DNA from: Alloalcanivorax mobilis
Lineage (GTDB): Bacteria > Pseudomonadota > Gammaproteobacteria > Pseudomonadales > Alcanivoracaceae
Length of the DNA stretch: 53,847 bases
Direction of reading: 5' to 3'
NCBI RefSeq assembly: GCF_002864685.1
Contig: NZ_NMQZ01000040.1
Location: 1-53,847, forward strand
Position numbers and translations under genes: made by a program. Under the pieces are notes generated by a model, which saw only the letters and a list, made by a program, of their open reading frames with translations, did no database searches and was not told the origin of the DNA. Positions 45,217 through 53,799 of this stretch are shown here, piece after piece (position 1 is the first letter of the stretch; each line of letters opens with the position of its first letter).

Positions 45217-48186
45217 ATGCCAGACTCTCAGCTCTGCACGGTCACCGTGGACGACAGAAAGCTGGTCGGCCCGGCCGACATACCACTGATCGAATTTCTC
45301 GCCGGCCACCAAATCAGTCTCCCCCACATTTGCTACGACGCGACTCTGGGCGCCCTTCAGACCTGCGATATCTGCTGGGTTGTCGCCGATGGCCAGTTGC
45401 AGCGCGGTTGCAGCCTCAAAGCACGCGACGGCCTGCGCATCGGTGTTAACGACGAGCAGGCTGAGCAGGCACGCCGTGAAGGGGCGGACCGTATCGTCGC
45501 CCGCCACGAGCTGTATTGTTCGGTGTGTGAAAACAACAATGGTGATTGCCAGGTTCATAACGTGGTGCGGGAAATGGAAATCCCTTACCAGCGTTACCCC
45601 TATCGACAAAAACCTTACGAGGTCGATGACAGCCATCCGTTTTACCGTTACGACGCGGACCAATGCATTCTTTGCGGGCGTTGCGTGGAGGCGTGTCAGA
45701 ATATTCAGGTCACGGAAACACTGAGCATCGACTGGCAAAGCGATGACCCGCGCGTGCTATGGGATGGCGGCGAAGTCGCCAACGAGTCCAGCTGTGTGTC
45801 CTGCGGCCACTGCGTAACGGTCTGCCCCTGCAATGCCTTGATGGAGAAAACCATGCTCGGTGAGGCAGGGCCGTTGACCGCCATGCCTGCCTCGCTGAAA
45901 CGACCGGCTATTGATTTGATCAAGGCGGTCGAGCCCACCGTCGGCTTTCCGCTGATCTTCGGACTTTCGGAAATCGACAGCGCCTGGCGCCAGCCAGAAA
46001 TCAAACGGACCAAGACGGTATGCACCTATTGTGGTGTGGGCTGCGCCTTCGAGATGTGGACCCGCGACCGTAAAATCCTCAAGGTTCAGCCGGTGGAAGA
46101 GGCGCCGGTAAATGGCATCTCCACCTGTGTGAAAGGCAAGTTCGGCTGGGATTTTGTCAACTCGGAAGACCGCCTGACCACGCCACTGATCCGTGATAAC
46201 GGCCAGTTCCGCGAAGCAAGCTGGGAGGAAGCCTATCGGCTGATCGCCCACCGTTTCAACGAGATCAAAGAGCAGCATGGCCCCGATGCGTTGTCTTTTG
46301 TGTCCTCCAGCAAGTGCACCAGCGAGGAATCCTATCTGATGCAAAAGCTGGCCCGCGCCGTGATCGGCACCAACAACATCGATAACTGCTCCCGCTACTG
46401 CCAGTCACCGGCGACCCAGGGATTATGGCGCACGGTGGGCTACGGCGGCGACGAGGGGTCGATTTCCGATTTGGCCGGTGCCGAGTTGCTGATCATTGTC
46501 GGCTCGAACACCGCGGAAAGTCATCCGGTGATCGCGACCCGGCTGAAGCAGGCGCAGAAGCACCGCGGCCAGAAGCACATTGTGGCCGACTTGCGCCGCA
46601 ATGAAATGGTCGAACGGGCCGATGAGCACATCCACCCCCGGCCGGGCACCGATCTGGTCTGGATCAGCGCGATCATCAAATACCTTTTCGATAACGGCCT
46701 GGAAGACCGGGAATTCCTCGACGCCAAAGTCAATAAGGTGGAGGAGTACATCCGCAGTCTGGAATCGTTCACCTTGGAATACGCCGAGGAAATCACCGGA
46801 ATCGAAGCGCAAAGGCTGGCCGGGCTGGCGCGCATGATCGCCACGGCCAAGAGCGCCTGCGCGATCTGGGCGATGGGCGTGACCCAGCATGTGAACGGCT
46901 CCGACGTGTCCACGGCGCTGGCCAACCTGATGCTGGTGACCGGCAACTCGGGCAGGCCGAACACCGGCTGTTACCCGATGCGCGGACACAACAACGTGCA
47001 GGGCGCCAGTGACTTCGGCGCCATGCCCGGCCGCTTCCCCGGTTACGAATTCGTCGCCGACGATGCGGTCCGCGAGCGCTACGAGAAGGCCTGGGGTGTG
47101 AAGATTCCTTCCGGAAAGGGCTATAACAACCACACCATGGTGCAGGCGATTCACGACGATAAGATTCGTTCGCTGTATGTCATGGGCGAGGAAATGGCGA
47201 TCGTTGATGCCGACGCCAATTACGTGCAGGAAGCCTTCGATAAACTGGATTTTCTGGTGGTGCAGGACATTTTCTTCACGCGCACCTGTGAACAGGCGGA
47301 CGTGGTGCTGCCCGGCGCGCCCAGCGTTGAGAAGGAAGGCACCTTCGTCAATACCGAACGCCGCTTTCAGCGCCTTTATCAGGTCATGGAACCGCTGCCC
47401 GGCTGCAAGCCCGATTGGCTGATTCTGACCGAGGTGGCCGGTGCGCTCGGCGCGCCCTGGGATTACCAGAATCCCTCGGAAATCATGGACGAAGCGGCAT
47501 CGCTGGCGCCGATGTTCGCGGGGGTCAGTTACGACCGGTTGGAAGGCTTCAAATCCCTGCAGTGGCCAGTGGCCGCTGACGGCACCGACACCCCTCACCT
47601 GTACATGGACGGTTACCCCTTTGCCGATGGCAAGGCGAAATTGCACGCTCTCGACTTCTACCCGCCCGGCGAAAAGCTGGATGAGACCTATGACATTCAT
47701 GTTAACAACGGCCGGCTTCTGGAGACCTTCCATGAAGGCAACCTGACGCACCGGTCGCGGGGCTTGCGCAGTCTGGTGCCCGGTAATTTCGTGGAGGTGT
47801 CACCGGATCTGGCGGCGCGGCGAGGCGTGAAGACCGGCAGCCTGGTCAAGCTGATCAGCCCTTACGGTGAAATCAGCGTTCATGTTCTGGTCACCGACCG
47901 GGTTACCGGCAACGAGGTCTATGTGCCGGAAAACGCCACCGATAACGAACACGCCATCAATATCCTCACCTCCAACGATGCGGACAAGGACAGCGACACC
48001 CCGGCGTACAAGGAAATTGCCGCCCGTATGGAAGTGGTGCAGGTAGACGGGCCGCCGCCGCTGCCGCCGACCAACCACCGCTTTTGGAAGGCGACACCAC
48101 AGAGCGGGGTGCTCACGGAGCGCAAATGGCAGCGCCAGGATTACGTTCAACCACCGGGCCAGGCCCGCAACCCGGAGAAATTCTGA
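45217..48186 (+). CDS. formate dehydrogenase alpha subunit, YjgC/YrhE type
   Basis: The 989-residue cytoplasmic molybdoenzyme has an N-terminal [2Fe-2S] ferredoxin domain (Cys near 39, 50, 53), a His/Cys cluster HELYCSVC near 98, two [4Fe-4S] ferredoxin motifs (CILCGRC near 150, CVSCGHC near 192), the formate dehydrogenase [4Fe-4S] CTYCGVGC near 269 and the molybdopterin domains. The Mo ligand is Cys395 in CSRYCQSPA, where E. coli FdhF has selenocysteine followed by His; Gln396 follows here. This matches the Bacillus YjgC and Staphylococcus putative enzymes as I recall them. GGGAG precedes the ATG; the stop overlaps the DUF1641 start (TGATG). Confidence 0.9.
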   Translation: MPDSQLCTVTVDDRKLVGPADIPLIEFLAGHQISLPHICYDATLGALQTCDICWVVADGQLQRGCSLKARDGLRIGVNDEQAEQARREGADRIVARHELYCSVCENNNGDCQVHNVVREMEIPYQRYPYRQKPYEVDDSHPFYRYDADQCILCGRCVEACQNIQVTETLSIDWQSDDPRVLWDGGEVANESSCVSCGHCVTVCPCNALMEKTMLGEAGPLTAMPASLKRPAIDLIKAVEPTVGFPLIFGLSEIDSAWRQPEIKRTKTVCTYCGVGCAFEMWTRDRKILKVQPVEEAPVNGISTCVKGKFGWDFVNSEDRLTTPLIRDNGQFREASWEEAYRLIAHRFNEIKEQHGPDALSFVSSSKCTSEESYLMQKLARAVIGTNNIDNCSRYCQSPATQGLWRTVGYGGDEGSISDLAGAELLIIVGSNTAESHPVIATRLKQAQKHRGQKHIVADLRRNEMVERADEHIHPRPGTDLVWISAIIKYLFDNGLEDREFLDAKVNKVEEYIRSLESFTLEYAEEITGIEAQRLAGLARMIATAKSACAIWAMGVTQHVNGSDVSTALANLMLVTGNSGRPNTGCYPMRGHNNVQGASDFGAMPGRFPGYEFVADDAVRERYEKAWGVKIPSGKGYNNHTMVQAIHDDKIRSLYVMGEEMAIVDADANYVQEAFDKLDFLVVQDIFFTRTCEQADVVLPGAPSVEKEGTFVNTERRFQRLYQVMEPLPGCKPDWLILTEVAGALGAPWDYQNPSEIMDEAASLAPMFAGVSYDRLEGFKSLQWPVAADGTDTPHLYMDGYPFADGKAKLHALDFYPPGEKLDETYDIHVNNGRLLETFHEGNLTHRSRGLRSLVPGNFVEVSPDLAARRGVKTGSLVKLISPYGEISVHVLVTDRVTGNEVYVPENATDNEHAINILTSNDADKDSDTPAYKEIAARMEVVQVDGPPPLPPTNHRFWKATPQSGVLTERKWQRQDYVQPPGQARNPEKF

Positions 48187-48653
48187 TGGCCACGGGAATT
48201 CATTATGAAGTGCCGGCACCCGCCGCGCCGGATGAAGCACGGCAAGAACTGGACCGGCTGCTGAACAATCTGCACAAGCACGGCGTGCTTCGTATTGCCA
48301 ACGACTTTCTGGAAGCGTCCACCGATGTCTCCAGAATCGTTCTGGCCGGTGCCAACCAGCCACAGTCCCGCAACGTAATGCAGAACGTCTCATTACTGGT
48401 TATGGCGTTGGGCAAGGTGCCGCCGGAGCGTCTGGCGGTTCTAAGCCGTGCCGTCACCGAAGGCCTGGAGCGCATGGAAACCGCTGCTGATGAGCGACAG
48501 CGGAGTAGGGCGCCAGGGCTCACAGGAACCTATAAGCTGCTTCACGATGAGGCGCTCTGGAGCGGGCTGAGCCCTCTATTGGAAGGATTACGTGGCTTCG
48601 CGCAGTGCCTTCATGAGAAGGAAGAAAAGCCCGCCGCCAAGCGACACGACTAG
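48186..48653 (+). CDS. DUF1641 protein partner of formate dehydrogenase
   Basis: The 155-residue protein matches DUF1641: an LDRLLNNLHKHGVLRIANDF opening, a central helix with NVSLLVMALGKVP, and a charged C-terminus. It is the YjgD-like partner found directly after YjgC-type formate dehydrogenases in Bacillus. The one-base TGATG overlap implies translational coupling. Its role may be assembly or a second subunit; this is not established. The last residues are Lys/Glu rich. Confidence 0.85.
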   Translation: MATGIHYEVPAPAAPDEARQELDRLLNNLHKHGVLRIANDFLEASTDVSRIVLAGANQPQSRNVMQNVSLLVMALGKVPPERLAVLSRAVTEGLERMETAADERQRSRAPGLTGTYKLLHDEALWSGLSPLLEGLRGFAQCLHEKEEKPAAKRHD

Positions 48654-48713
48654 CCATCCTTCATTCTCCCTGCCAATGCCGGCGCCCTGAACCACGCGGA
48701 GCCGGCCCCGTGG

Positions 48714-48732
48714 CGCCCCGCATTCCGGGGCG
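48714..48732. terminator. hairpin downstream of the formate dehydrogenase operon
   Basis: CGCCCCG and CGGGGCG pair across a five-base loop, extended by G-T pairs. It lies 61 bp after the DUF1641 stop. There is no immediate T-run; the nearest is five T residues at about 48766. Weak as a terminator. Confidence 0.35.
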
Positions 48733-48827
48733 TTGGCGCATCGGCTGGCACTGGCTGTGCGGTCATTTTTAATGAGAGTATATTAATCCTTTCCGGCGCG
48801 CGGCGTCTTTCCAGAAAGGAGTTCACG

Positions 48828-49628
48828 GTGTTACACGAGCAGATTGTCCGGCACGGCGAGGTGGCCAGCCATGTGCGCATTCACGGTCAGGGCGAGGGCG
48901 ATGTCATCACGATTCTGCCGTCGCTGGGCCGTGGCGTTGAGGATTACACCGGCGAGTATCGGTGCACCCTGACCGAGCGTCTGGTGGAAGCGGGTTACCG
49001 GGTCGTGTTGATTCAGCCGCGTGGCATCGGCGCCAGCGAGGGGGATCTGACGCCGGGGTCGGTGTCAATGCAGGCGCTTGCCGGAGACATCGCCGTGGTG
49101 CTGGATGCAGTGGACATTGACCGACTGACCGTGATCGGCCACGCCTTTGGCAACCGCCTGGCGCGCACGTTCGCGACGCTTTACCCGCGGCGGGTCGATC
49201 ATCTGGTGCTGCTCGCCGCCGGCGGCAATTTCCCCATGAGCGATGAACAGAAGCAGGTGCTACGTGATTCGGTGGACCTCTCGCTGCCTGACGAGCAGCG
49301 CCTGCGGGCCATTGAGCGCGCCTTTTTCGCGGCCGGCAATGACCCCTCGGTGTGGCTGCACGGCTGGTATCCGCAGCTGATGCGCGCCCAGTCGCGGGCG
49401 GTGGCGGGCATCGACGGGGAGTTCTTTAAGCGGGCCGGCGGCAAGCCGTTTCTGCTGGTGCAGCCCGCCGAGGATTTCATCGCACCGCCGGACAAAGCCG
49501 GCAAGGCCCTGCGGGCGGAGTTGGGCGAGCAGGTCACCTACGTGGAGATTGCCGGCACCGGCCACGCGCTGACCTCCGAACGACCCGACCAAGTGGCACG
49601 GCATGTTCTCGCGTATCTGCGACGATAA
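48828..49628 (+). CDS. alpha/beta-hydrolase-fold protein lacking the nucleophile serine
   Basis: The 266-residue protein has the alpha/beta-hydrolase topology: VITILPSLGRG after the first strands, PRGIGASEG for the oxyanion region, the elbow GHAFGNRLAR, LVQPAEDFIAP with the likely acid, and GTGHAL with the His. The elbow is normally G-x-S-x-G; the Ser position is Ala106, so ester hydrolysis by the usual route is not possible. The start is GTG at 48828, with AAAGGAG six bases upstream. It lies alone, with an AT-rich stretch TATATTAAT about 50 bp upstream that may hold its promoter. Confidence 0.88.
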   Translation: MLHEQIVRHGEVASHVRIHGQGEGDVITILPSLGRGVEDYTGEYRCTLTERLVEAGYRVVLIQPRGIGASEGDLTPGSVSMQALAGDIAVVLDAVDIDRLTVIGHAFGNRLARTFATLYPRRVDHLVLLAAGGNFPMSDEQKQVLRDSVDLSLPDEQRLRAIERAFFAAGNDPSVWLHGWYPQLMRAQSRAVAGIDGEFFKRAGGKPFLLVQPAEDFIAPPDKAGKALRAELGEQVTYVEIAGTGHALTSERPDQVARHVLAYLRR

Positions 49629-49640
49629 AGAGGGGGGGAG

Positions 49641-49717
49641 TTTCAGTGTTCAGTTTTCAGTTTTCAGTTTTCAGTGGAGCAGGGTGGTGCCATTCTGGAA
49701 CTGAAAACTGAAAACTG
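49641..49717. repeat. TTTTCAGT repeats with an 18-bp inverted repeat
   Basis: TTTCAGTGTTCAG is followed by several TTTTCAG units. CAGTTTTCAGTTTTCAGT at 49658-49675 and its exact complement at 49700-49717 form an 18-bp stem around a 24-base loop. It lies between the alpha/beta-hydrolase gene and a terminator. Confidence 0.85.
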
Positions 49718-49722
49718 CCATT

Positions 49723-49756
49723 AAAAAAGAGGCGCTCCGAAGAGCGCCTCTTTTTT
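49723..49756. terminator. bidirectional rho-independent terminator
   Basis: AAAAAAGAGGCGCTC and GAGCGCCTCTTTTTT form a perfect 15-bp stem with a CGAA tetraloop. It serves the rightward hydrolase gene and the leftward ETF-quinone oxidoreductase gene, which converge. Confidence 0.95.
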
Positions 49757-49770
49757 ATCGCGACCCCGAA

Positions 49771-51426
49771 TCACATATTCGGGTAGTTCGGTCCGCCGGT
49801 GCCTTCCGGCGGCACCCAGTTGATGTTCTGGGTGGGGTCCTTGATGTCGCAGGTCTTACAGTGGACACAGTTCTGCGCGTTGATCTGGAAGCGCTTTTCG
49901 CCACTGGTTTCGTCTTCCACCACCTCGTACACACCCGCCGGGCAGTAACGCTGCGCCGGTTCGTTGTACTTGGGCAGGTTGTATTCGATCGGAATACTCG
50001 GGTCTTTCAACTGCAAGTGACAGGGCTGATCTTCTTCGTGGTTGGTGTTGGAGAGAAACACCGAATCCAGTTTGTTGAAGGTCAGTTTGCCGTCCGGTTT
50101 CGGGTAGTCGATTTTCTTGCACTGGTCCGCCGGTTTCAGAGTGTCATGATCCGGGGTGGTGTCGTGCATGGTCAGCGGCAGTTTGCCGTTGAAGATATTG
50201 ATGTCGACAAACGCGAACGCGGAGCCCAGGAAATTACCGAACTTATGCTGGGCGGGGCCGAAGTTGCGCTGCTGATGCAGTTCTTCGTAGACCCAGCTGT
50301 TTTCAAACACGCTTTTGTATTCGCTCAGCTCATCGTTGGCGCGCTCGCCTTTGATCGCTTCGCTGATCACTTCGGCGGCCATCATGCCGGACTTCATGGC
50401 GGTGTGGTTGCCTTTGATTTTGGCGAAGTTCAGCGTGCCGGCGTCGCAACCGACCAGAATGCCGCCGGGGAAGGTCATCTTCGGCAGGGATTGAAGACCG
50501 CCTTTGGAAATCGCACGGGCGCCGTAACTGACGCGTTTGCCGCCTTCCAGATATTTTTTGATTTCCGGGTGCAGTTTCCAACGTTGCATCTCGTCGAACG
50601 GCGAGACGTGCGGGTTGGAGTAGGCGAGATCGGTGATCAGACCCAGGGTCACCTGGTTGTCTTCCATGTGGTACAGGAAGCCACCCCCTGGCGAGCCGGA
50701 TTCGCTCAGCGGCCAGCCGGCGGTGTGGATGACCAGCCCCTGTTTGTGCTTGGCCGGGTCGATTTCCCACAACTCTTTGATGCCGATGCCATAGTGTTGC
50801 GGGTCGGCGCCTTCGCGCAGGTTGAACTTCTCCATCAGCTGCTTGCCGAGGTGGCCACGGCAGCCTTCGGAGAACACGGTGTACTTGGCGTGCAGTTCCA
50901 TGCCCGGGGTGTAGCTGGGCTTCTTCTCGCCGTTGTGGTCGATGCCGGAATCGCCGGTGGCGATGCCTTTTACCGAGCCATCTTCGTTGTAGAGCACCTC
51001 GGTGGCGGCGAAACCGGGGAAGATTTCAATGCCCAGGCCTTCGGCCTGCTCGGCCAGCCAGCGGCACAGATTACCCAGGGAGATAACGTAGTTGCCCTCG
51101 TTGTGCATGGTCTTGGGGGCAAACGGGCCGGGTACTTTGCTGCCTTTGTCGACGCCGGTGAAGTAATAGATTTCGTCACCATCAACCGGGCTGTTCAGGG
51201 GCGCGCCCAGTTCTTTCCAGTTGGGGAAGAGTTCGTTCAGGGCACGGGGTTCCAGCACGGCACCGGAGAGAATATGGGCACCGACCTCGGAGCCTTTCTC
51301 TACCACTACGACGCTGAGTTCCTGGCCGCTTTCCTGGGCGATCTGGCCCAGGCGGCAAGCGGTTGCCAGACCGGACGGACCGGCGCCGACGATGACTACG
51401 TCGACTTCCATAGATTCGCGTTCCAC
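49771..51426 (-). CDS. etfD: electron transfer flavoprotein-ubiquinone oxidoreductase
   Basis: The 551-residue inner-membrane enzyme passes electrons from ETF to ubiquinone. The N-terminal FAD motif VVIVGAGPSGLATACRL, the VEKGSEVGAHILSGAV segment and SLPKMTFPGGILVGCDAGTL are family signatures. The C-terminal [4Fe-4S] ferredoxin domain has CPAGVYEVV and CVHCKTCDIKDP. The start is GTG at 51426: AGGAG lies seven bases upstream and pseudomonad relatives start at the same VERE(S)ME sequence; ATG at 51411 is 15 bases later without a site. It is divergent from etfBA, its electron donor, across 635 bp. Confidence 0.96.
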   Translation of the reverse strand: MERESMEVDVVIVGAGPSGLATACRLGQIAQESGQELSVVVVEKGSEVGAHILSGAVLEPRALNELFPNWKELGAPLNSPVDGDEIYYFTGVDKGSKVPGPFAPKTMHNEGNYVISLGNLCRWLAEQAEGLGIEIFPGFAATEVLYNEDGSVKGIATGDSGIDHNGEKKPSYTPGMELHAKYTVFSEGCRGHLGKQLMEKFNLREGADPQHYGIGIKELWEIDPAKHKQGLVIHTAGWPLSESGSPGGGFLYHMEDNQVTLGLITDLAYSNPHVSPFDEMQRWKLHPEIKKYLEGGKRVSYGARAISKGGLQSLPKMTFPGGILVGCDAGTLNFAKIKGNHTAMKSGMMAAEVISEAIKGERANDELSEYKSVFENSWVYEELHQQRNFGPAQHKFGNFLGSAFAFVDINIFNGKLPLTMHDTTPDHDTLKPADQCKKIDYPKPDGKLTFNKLDSVFLSNTNHEEDQPCHLQLKDPSIPIEYNLPKYNEPAQRYCPAGVYEVVEDETSGEKRFQINAQNCVHCKTCDIKDPTQNINWVPPEGTGGPNYPNM

Positions 51427-51669
51427 AGCCTGTCTCCTAGCTAGCGGTTCTGTTACGGCCCGGACCGGGCCGGCCGGAAACCTCGCGCCACGGGCCGCGC
51501 AATACAGCGCGGCATCGGCATAAGGCGGAGGTTCTTGGGGGTGGCGCGGAGTATAAAGGAACGGTGCGATAAGTCTATTGACTGACGCGTCCCGATGGCC
51601 CGCTGCCCGCGCGGATTCTGCTACGGGCACCCATTTCACCATATTATGGAATCAAGTTTCACATATACT

Positions 51670-51683
51670 CAAACAACCGTTTG
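51670..51683. promoter_or_regulatory. PsrA-like operator
   Basis: CAAAC-AACC-GTTTG fits the described PsrA consensus (G/C)AAAC-N2-4-GTTT(G/C). PsrA is the fatty-acid-responsive TetR repressor of pseudomonads whose regulon includes ETF genes. It lies 244 bp from the etfD start and 379 bp from etfB. Confidence 0.6.
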
Positions 51684-51852
51684 GATTATGCGACGCCAGG
51701 TGTTTGATTTACAAGGACTTGGCCGACTGATGAGTCATGAAACAAGGTAACAATTGGCAGCAAAATCATCTGCTTAGGTCATTTGGGAGAGCCTTGTTCT
51801 ATTGATTTTCCGTGGGGCAGCGTTCAAGATACCGGCTCTCGCGCGGGGCCCC

Positions 51853-52021
51853 CGACGTTCATCGTCGTCTCGCCTCCTTCATAGTTTCCGTCCTGAAAGA
51901 TGCCGCAGCGAGAGCGACATGGGGCGTGTGATTGCGACAACCCGGGGTGGGCTTCCAGACCCCGTCGTGTCGCAATCGCAGGGCGAGTCCGGCAATGCCG
52001 GCCGTCGCCGTCTCTGGACGG
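51853..52021 (+). ncRNA. candidate structured leader of etfBA
   Basis: Four hairpins follow one another: CGACG-N5-CGTCG at 51853-51867; a long stem of GATTGCGACA with TGTCGCAATC (51930-51977) enclosing CGGGGT/ACCCCG; CCGGC-AAT-GCCGG at 51989-52001; and CCGTC-TCTG-GACGG at 52008-52021. The etfB ribosome site lies 32-37 bases after the last. No terminator-like T-run is present, so control of translation or stability is more likely than attenuation. I know no named RNA family for it; a transcript through this stretch is assumed. Confidence 0.45.
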
Positions 52022-52061
52022 GGACTACTTAAGTCACCAAGTGGAAGATTCCGAGGATCCT

Positions 52062-52811
52062 ATGAAGGTTCTTGTACCCATCAAGCGAGTCATTGACTAC
52101 AACGTTAAGGTTCGCGTTAAGGCAGACCACTCCGGTGTTGATCTCGCCAATGTGAAAATGGCCATGAACCCTTTCTGCGAAATCGCCGTTGAAGAGGCGG
52201 TTCGTCTGAAAGAGAAAGGCGTGGTCACCGAAATCGTGGCCGTCTCCGTCGGTCCCAAGGCCGCTCAGGAACAACTGCGCACCGCCATGGCGCTGGGCGC
52301 GGATCGCTCGATCCTGGTCGAGACCGATGAAGCAACCCAGCCGCTGGGTATCGCCAAGGCGCTGAAGGCGATTGTCGACGAAGAGAAGCCCGAGCTGGTT
52401 ATCCTTGGCAAACAGGCGATCGACGACGACAACAACCAGACCGGCCAGATGCTGGCCGCGCTGACCGGCATGGCTCAGGGTACGTTCGCCTCCGAGGTGA
52501 ATGTGGAAGAAGGCAAGGTCAAGGTGACCCGTGAAATCGACGGCGGCCTGCAGACCATCGAGCTGAAGCTGCCGGCGGTGGTGACCACCGACCTGCGCCT
52601 CAACGAGCCCCGTTACGCTTCCCTGCCGAACATCATGAAAGCCAAGAAGAAGCCGATGGACGTGAAGTCCCCGGCGGACCTGGGCGTTGACCTGACCCCG
52701 CGCGTGACGATCGAGAAGGTGGAAACGCCGGCCGAGCGTAAAGCGGGCGTGATGGTGGGCTCCGTGGACGAGCTGGTCGACAAACTGAAGAACGAAGCGA
52801 AGGTGATCTGA
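52062..52811 (+). CDS. etfB: electron transfer flavoprotein beta subunit
   Basis: The 249-residue protein is the beta subunit of ETF, which binds AMP and, with EtfA, accepts electrons from acyl-CoA and other dehydrogenases. Family signatures are [53 protein letters not shown] and [32 protein letters not shown] precedes the start. The stop overlaps etfA as TGATG. It follows the structured leader. Confidence 0.97.
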   Translation: MKVLVPIKRVIDYNVKVRVKADHSGVDLANVKMAMNPFCEIAVEEAVRLKEKGVVTEIVAVSVGPKAAQEQLRTAMALGADRSILVETDEATQPLGIAKALKAIVDEEKPELVILGKQAIDDDNNQTGQMLAALTGMAQGTFASEVNVEEGKVKVTREIDGGLQTIELKLPAVVTTDLRLNEPRYASLPNIMKAKKKPMDVKSPADLGVDLTPRVTIEKVETPAERKAGVMVGSVDELVDKLKNEAKVI

Positions 52812-53740
52812 TGAGTGTTTTAGTTTACGCCGAACACGACAACGCCACGCTCAACCCGGTCACCCTGAGCGTTCTCGCCGCCGCCAAGGAACTGGACGGC
52901 GACATCACCGTGCTGGTCGCTGGTAAAGGCTGCGGCGCCGTCGCCGAAGCCGCCGCCAAGGCGGAAGGCGTCAGCAAGGTACTGTGCGCGGACAACGATG
53001 CCTACGAGCATCAACTGGCCGAAAACATCGCTGACCTGGTCGCTGAAGTGGGCGCGGATTACAGCCATATCCTGGCCGCCGCCACCACCACCGGTAAGAA
53101 CTTCGCGCCGCGCGTCGCCGCGCTGCTGGACGTGGCCCAGATCTCCGAGATCTCCGACGTGGTCGATGGCGATACGTTCCGCCGCCCGATCTACGCTGGC
53201 AACGCCATTGCCACCGTGAAGTGCACCGACGCCAAGAAAGTGATCACCGTGCGCGGTACTTCCTTTGATGGCGTGGCCGCCGAAGGCGGTTCCGCCTCGG
53301 TGGAAAACCTGGACGTGGTCAAGGATTCCGGCCTCTCCACCTTTATCGGTGAAGAGCTGGCCAAGTCCGACCGCCCCGAGCTGACCGCCGCCGACATCGT
53401 GATTTCCGGTGGCCGTGGCATGGGCAACGGCGACAACTTTGAGATTCTCTACAAGGTTGCCGACAAGCTGGGCGCCGCCGTTGGTGCGTCCCGCGCCGCC
53501 GTGGACGCCGGCTTCGTGCCCAACGACATGCAGGTCGGGCAGACCGGCAAGATCGTGGCGCCGCAGCTCTACATCGCCGTGGGCATCTCCGGTGCGATCC
53601 AGCATCTTGCCGGCATGAAGGACTCCAAGGTGATTGTCGCCATCAACAAGGACGAAGAAGCCCCGATTTTCCAGGTGGCGGATTACGGCCTGGTGGCGGA
53701 CCTGTTCGAAGCGGTTCCCGAGCTCGACAGCAAGCTCTGA
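52811..53740 (+). CDS. etfA: electron transfer flavoprotein alpha subunit
   Basis: The 309-residue alpha subunit carries the FAD. C-terminal FAD-binding features are [67 protein letters not shown] and [22 protein letters not shown]. The start overlaps the etfB stop. The heterodimer passes electrons to the ETF-quinone oxidoreductase encoded divergently, completing beta-oxidation electron flow into the quinone pool. A strong terminator follows 15 bp after the stop. Confidence 0.97.
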   Translation: MSVLVYAEHDNATLNPVTLSVLAAAKELDGDITVLVAGKGCGAVAEAAAKAEGVSKVLCADNDAYEHQLAENIADLVAEVGADYSHILAAATTTGKNFAPRVAALLDVAQISEISDVVDGDTFRRPIYAGNAIATVKCTDAKKVITVRGTSFDGVAAEGGSASVENLDVVKDSGLSTFIGEELAKSDRPELTAADIVISGGRGMGNGDNFEILYKVADKLGAAVGASRAAVDAGFVPNDMQVGQTGKIVAPQLYIAVGISGAIQHLAGMKDSKVIVAINKDEEAPIFQVADYGLVADLFEAVPELDSKL

Positions 53741-53755
53741 TCGCCTCGTTCTGAT

Positions 53756-53790
53756 AAAAAAAAGCCCGGCCCCGCGCCGGGTTTTTTTTT
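53756..53790 (+). terminator. rho-independent terminator of etfBA
   Basis: CCCGGC and GCCGGG form a stem around a five-base loop, flanked by an A-run and a nine-T run that can extend the stem. It lies 15 bp after the etfA stop. Confidence 0.92.
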
Positions 53791-53799
53791 GGCGTATCA

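Larger units (their letters stand above)
51427..52061. other. divergent etfD-etfB intergenic region
   Basis: No gene is supported in these 635 bases; short open frames here have no recognisable content. The part 51620-51830 is AT-richer and holds a PsrA-like palindrome. The part 51853-52021 can form four consecutive hairpins leading up to etfB. Confidence 0.55.

Noticed and set aside
51802-52032. A 76-codon frame in the etfB leader
   Set aside because: It has no family resemblance and runs through the hairpins; the structure explains the sequence better.
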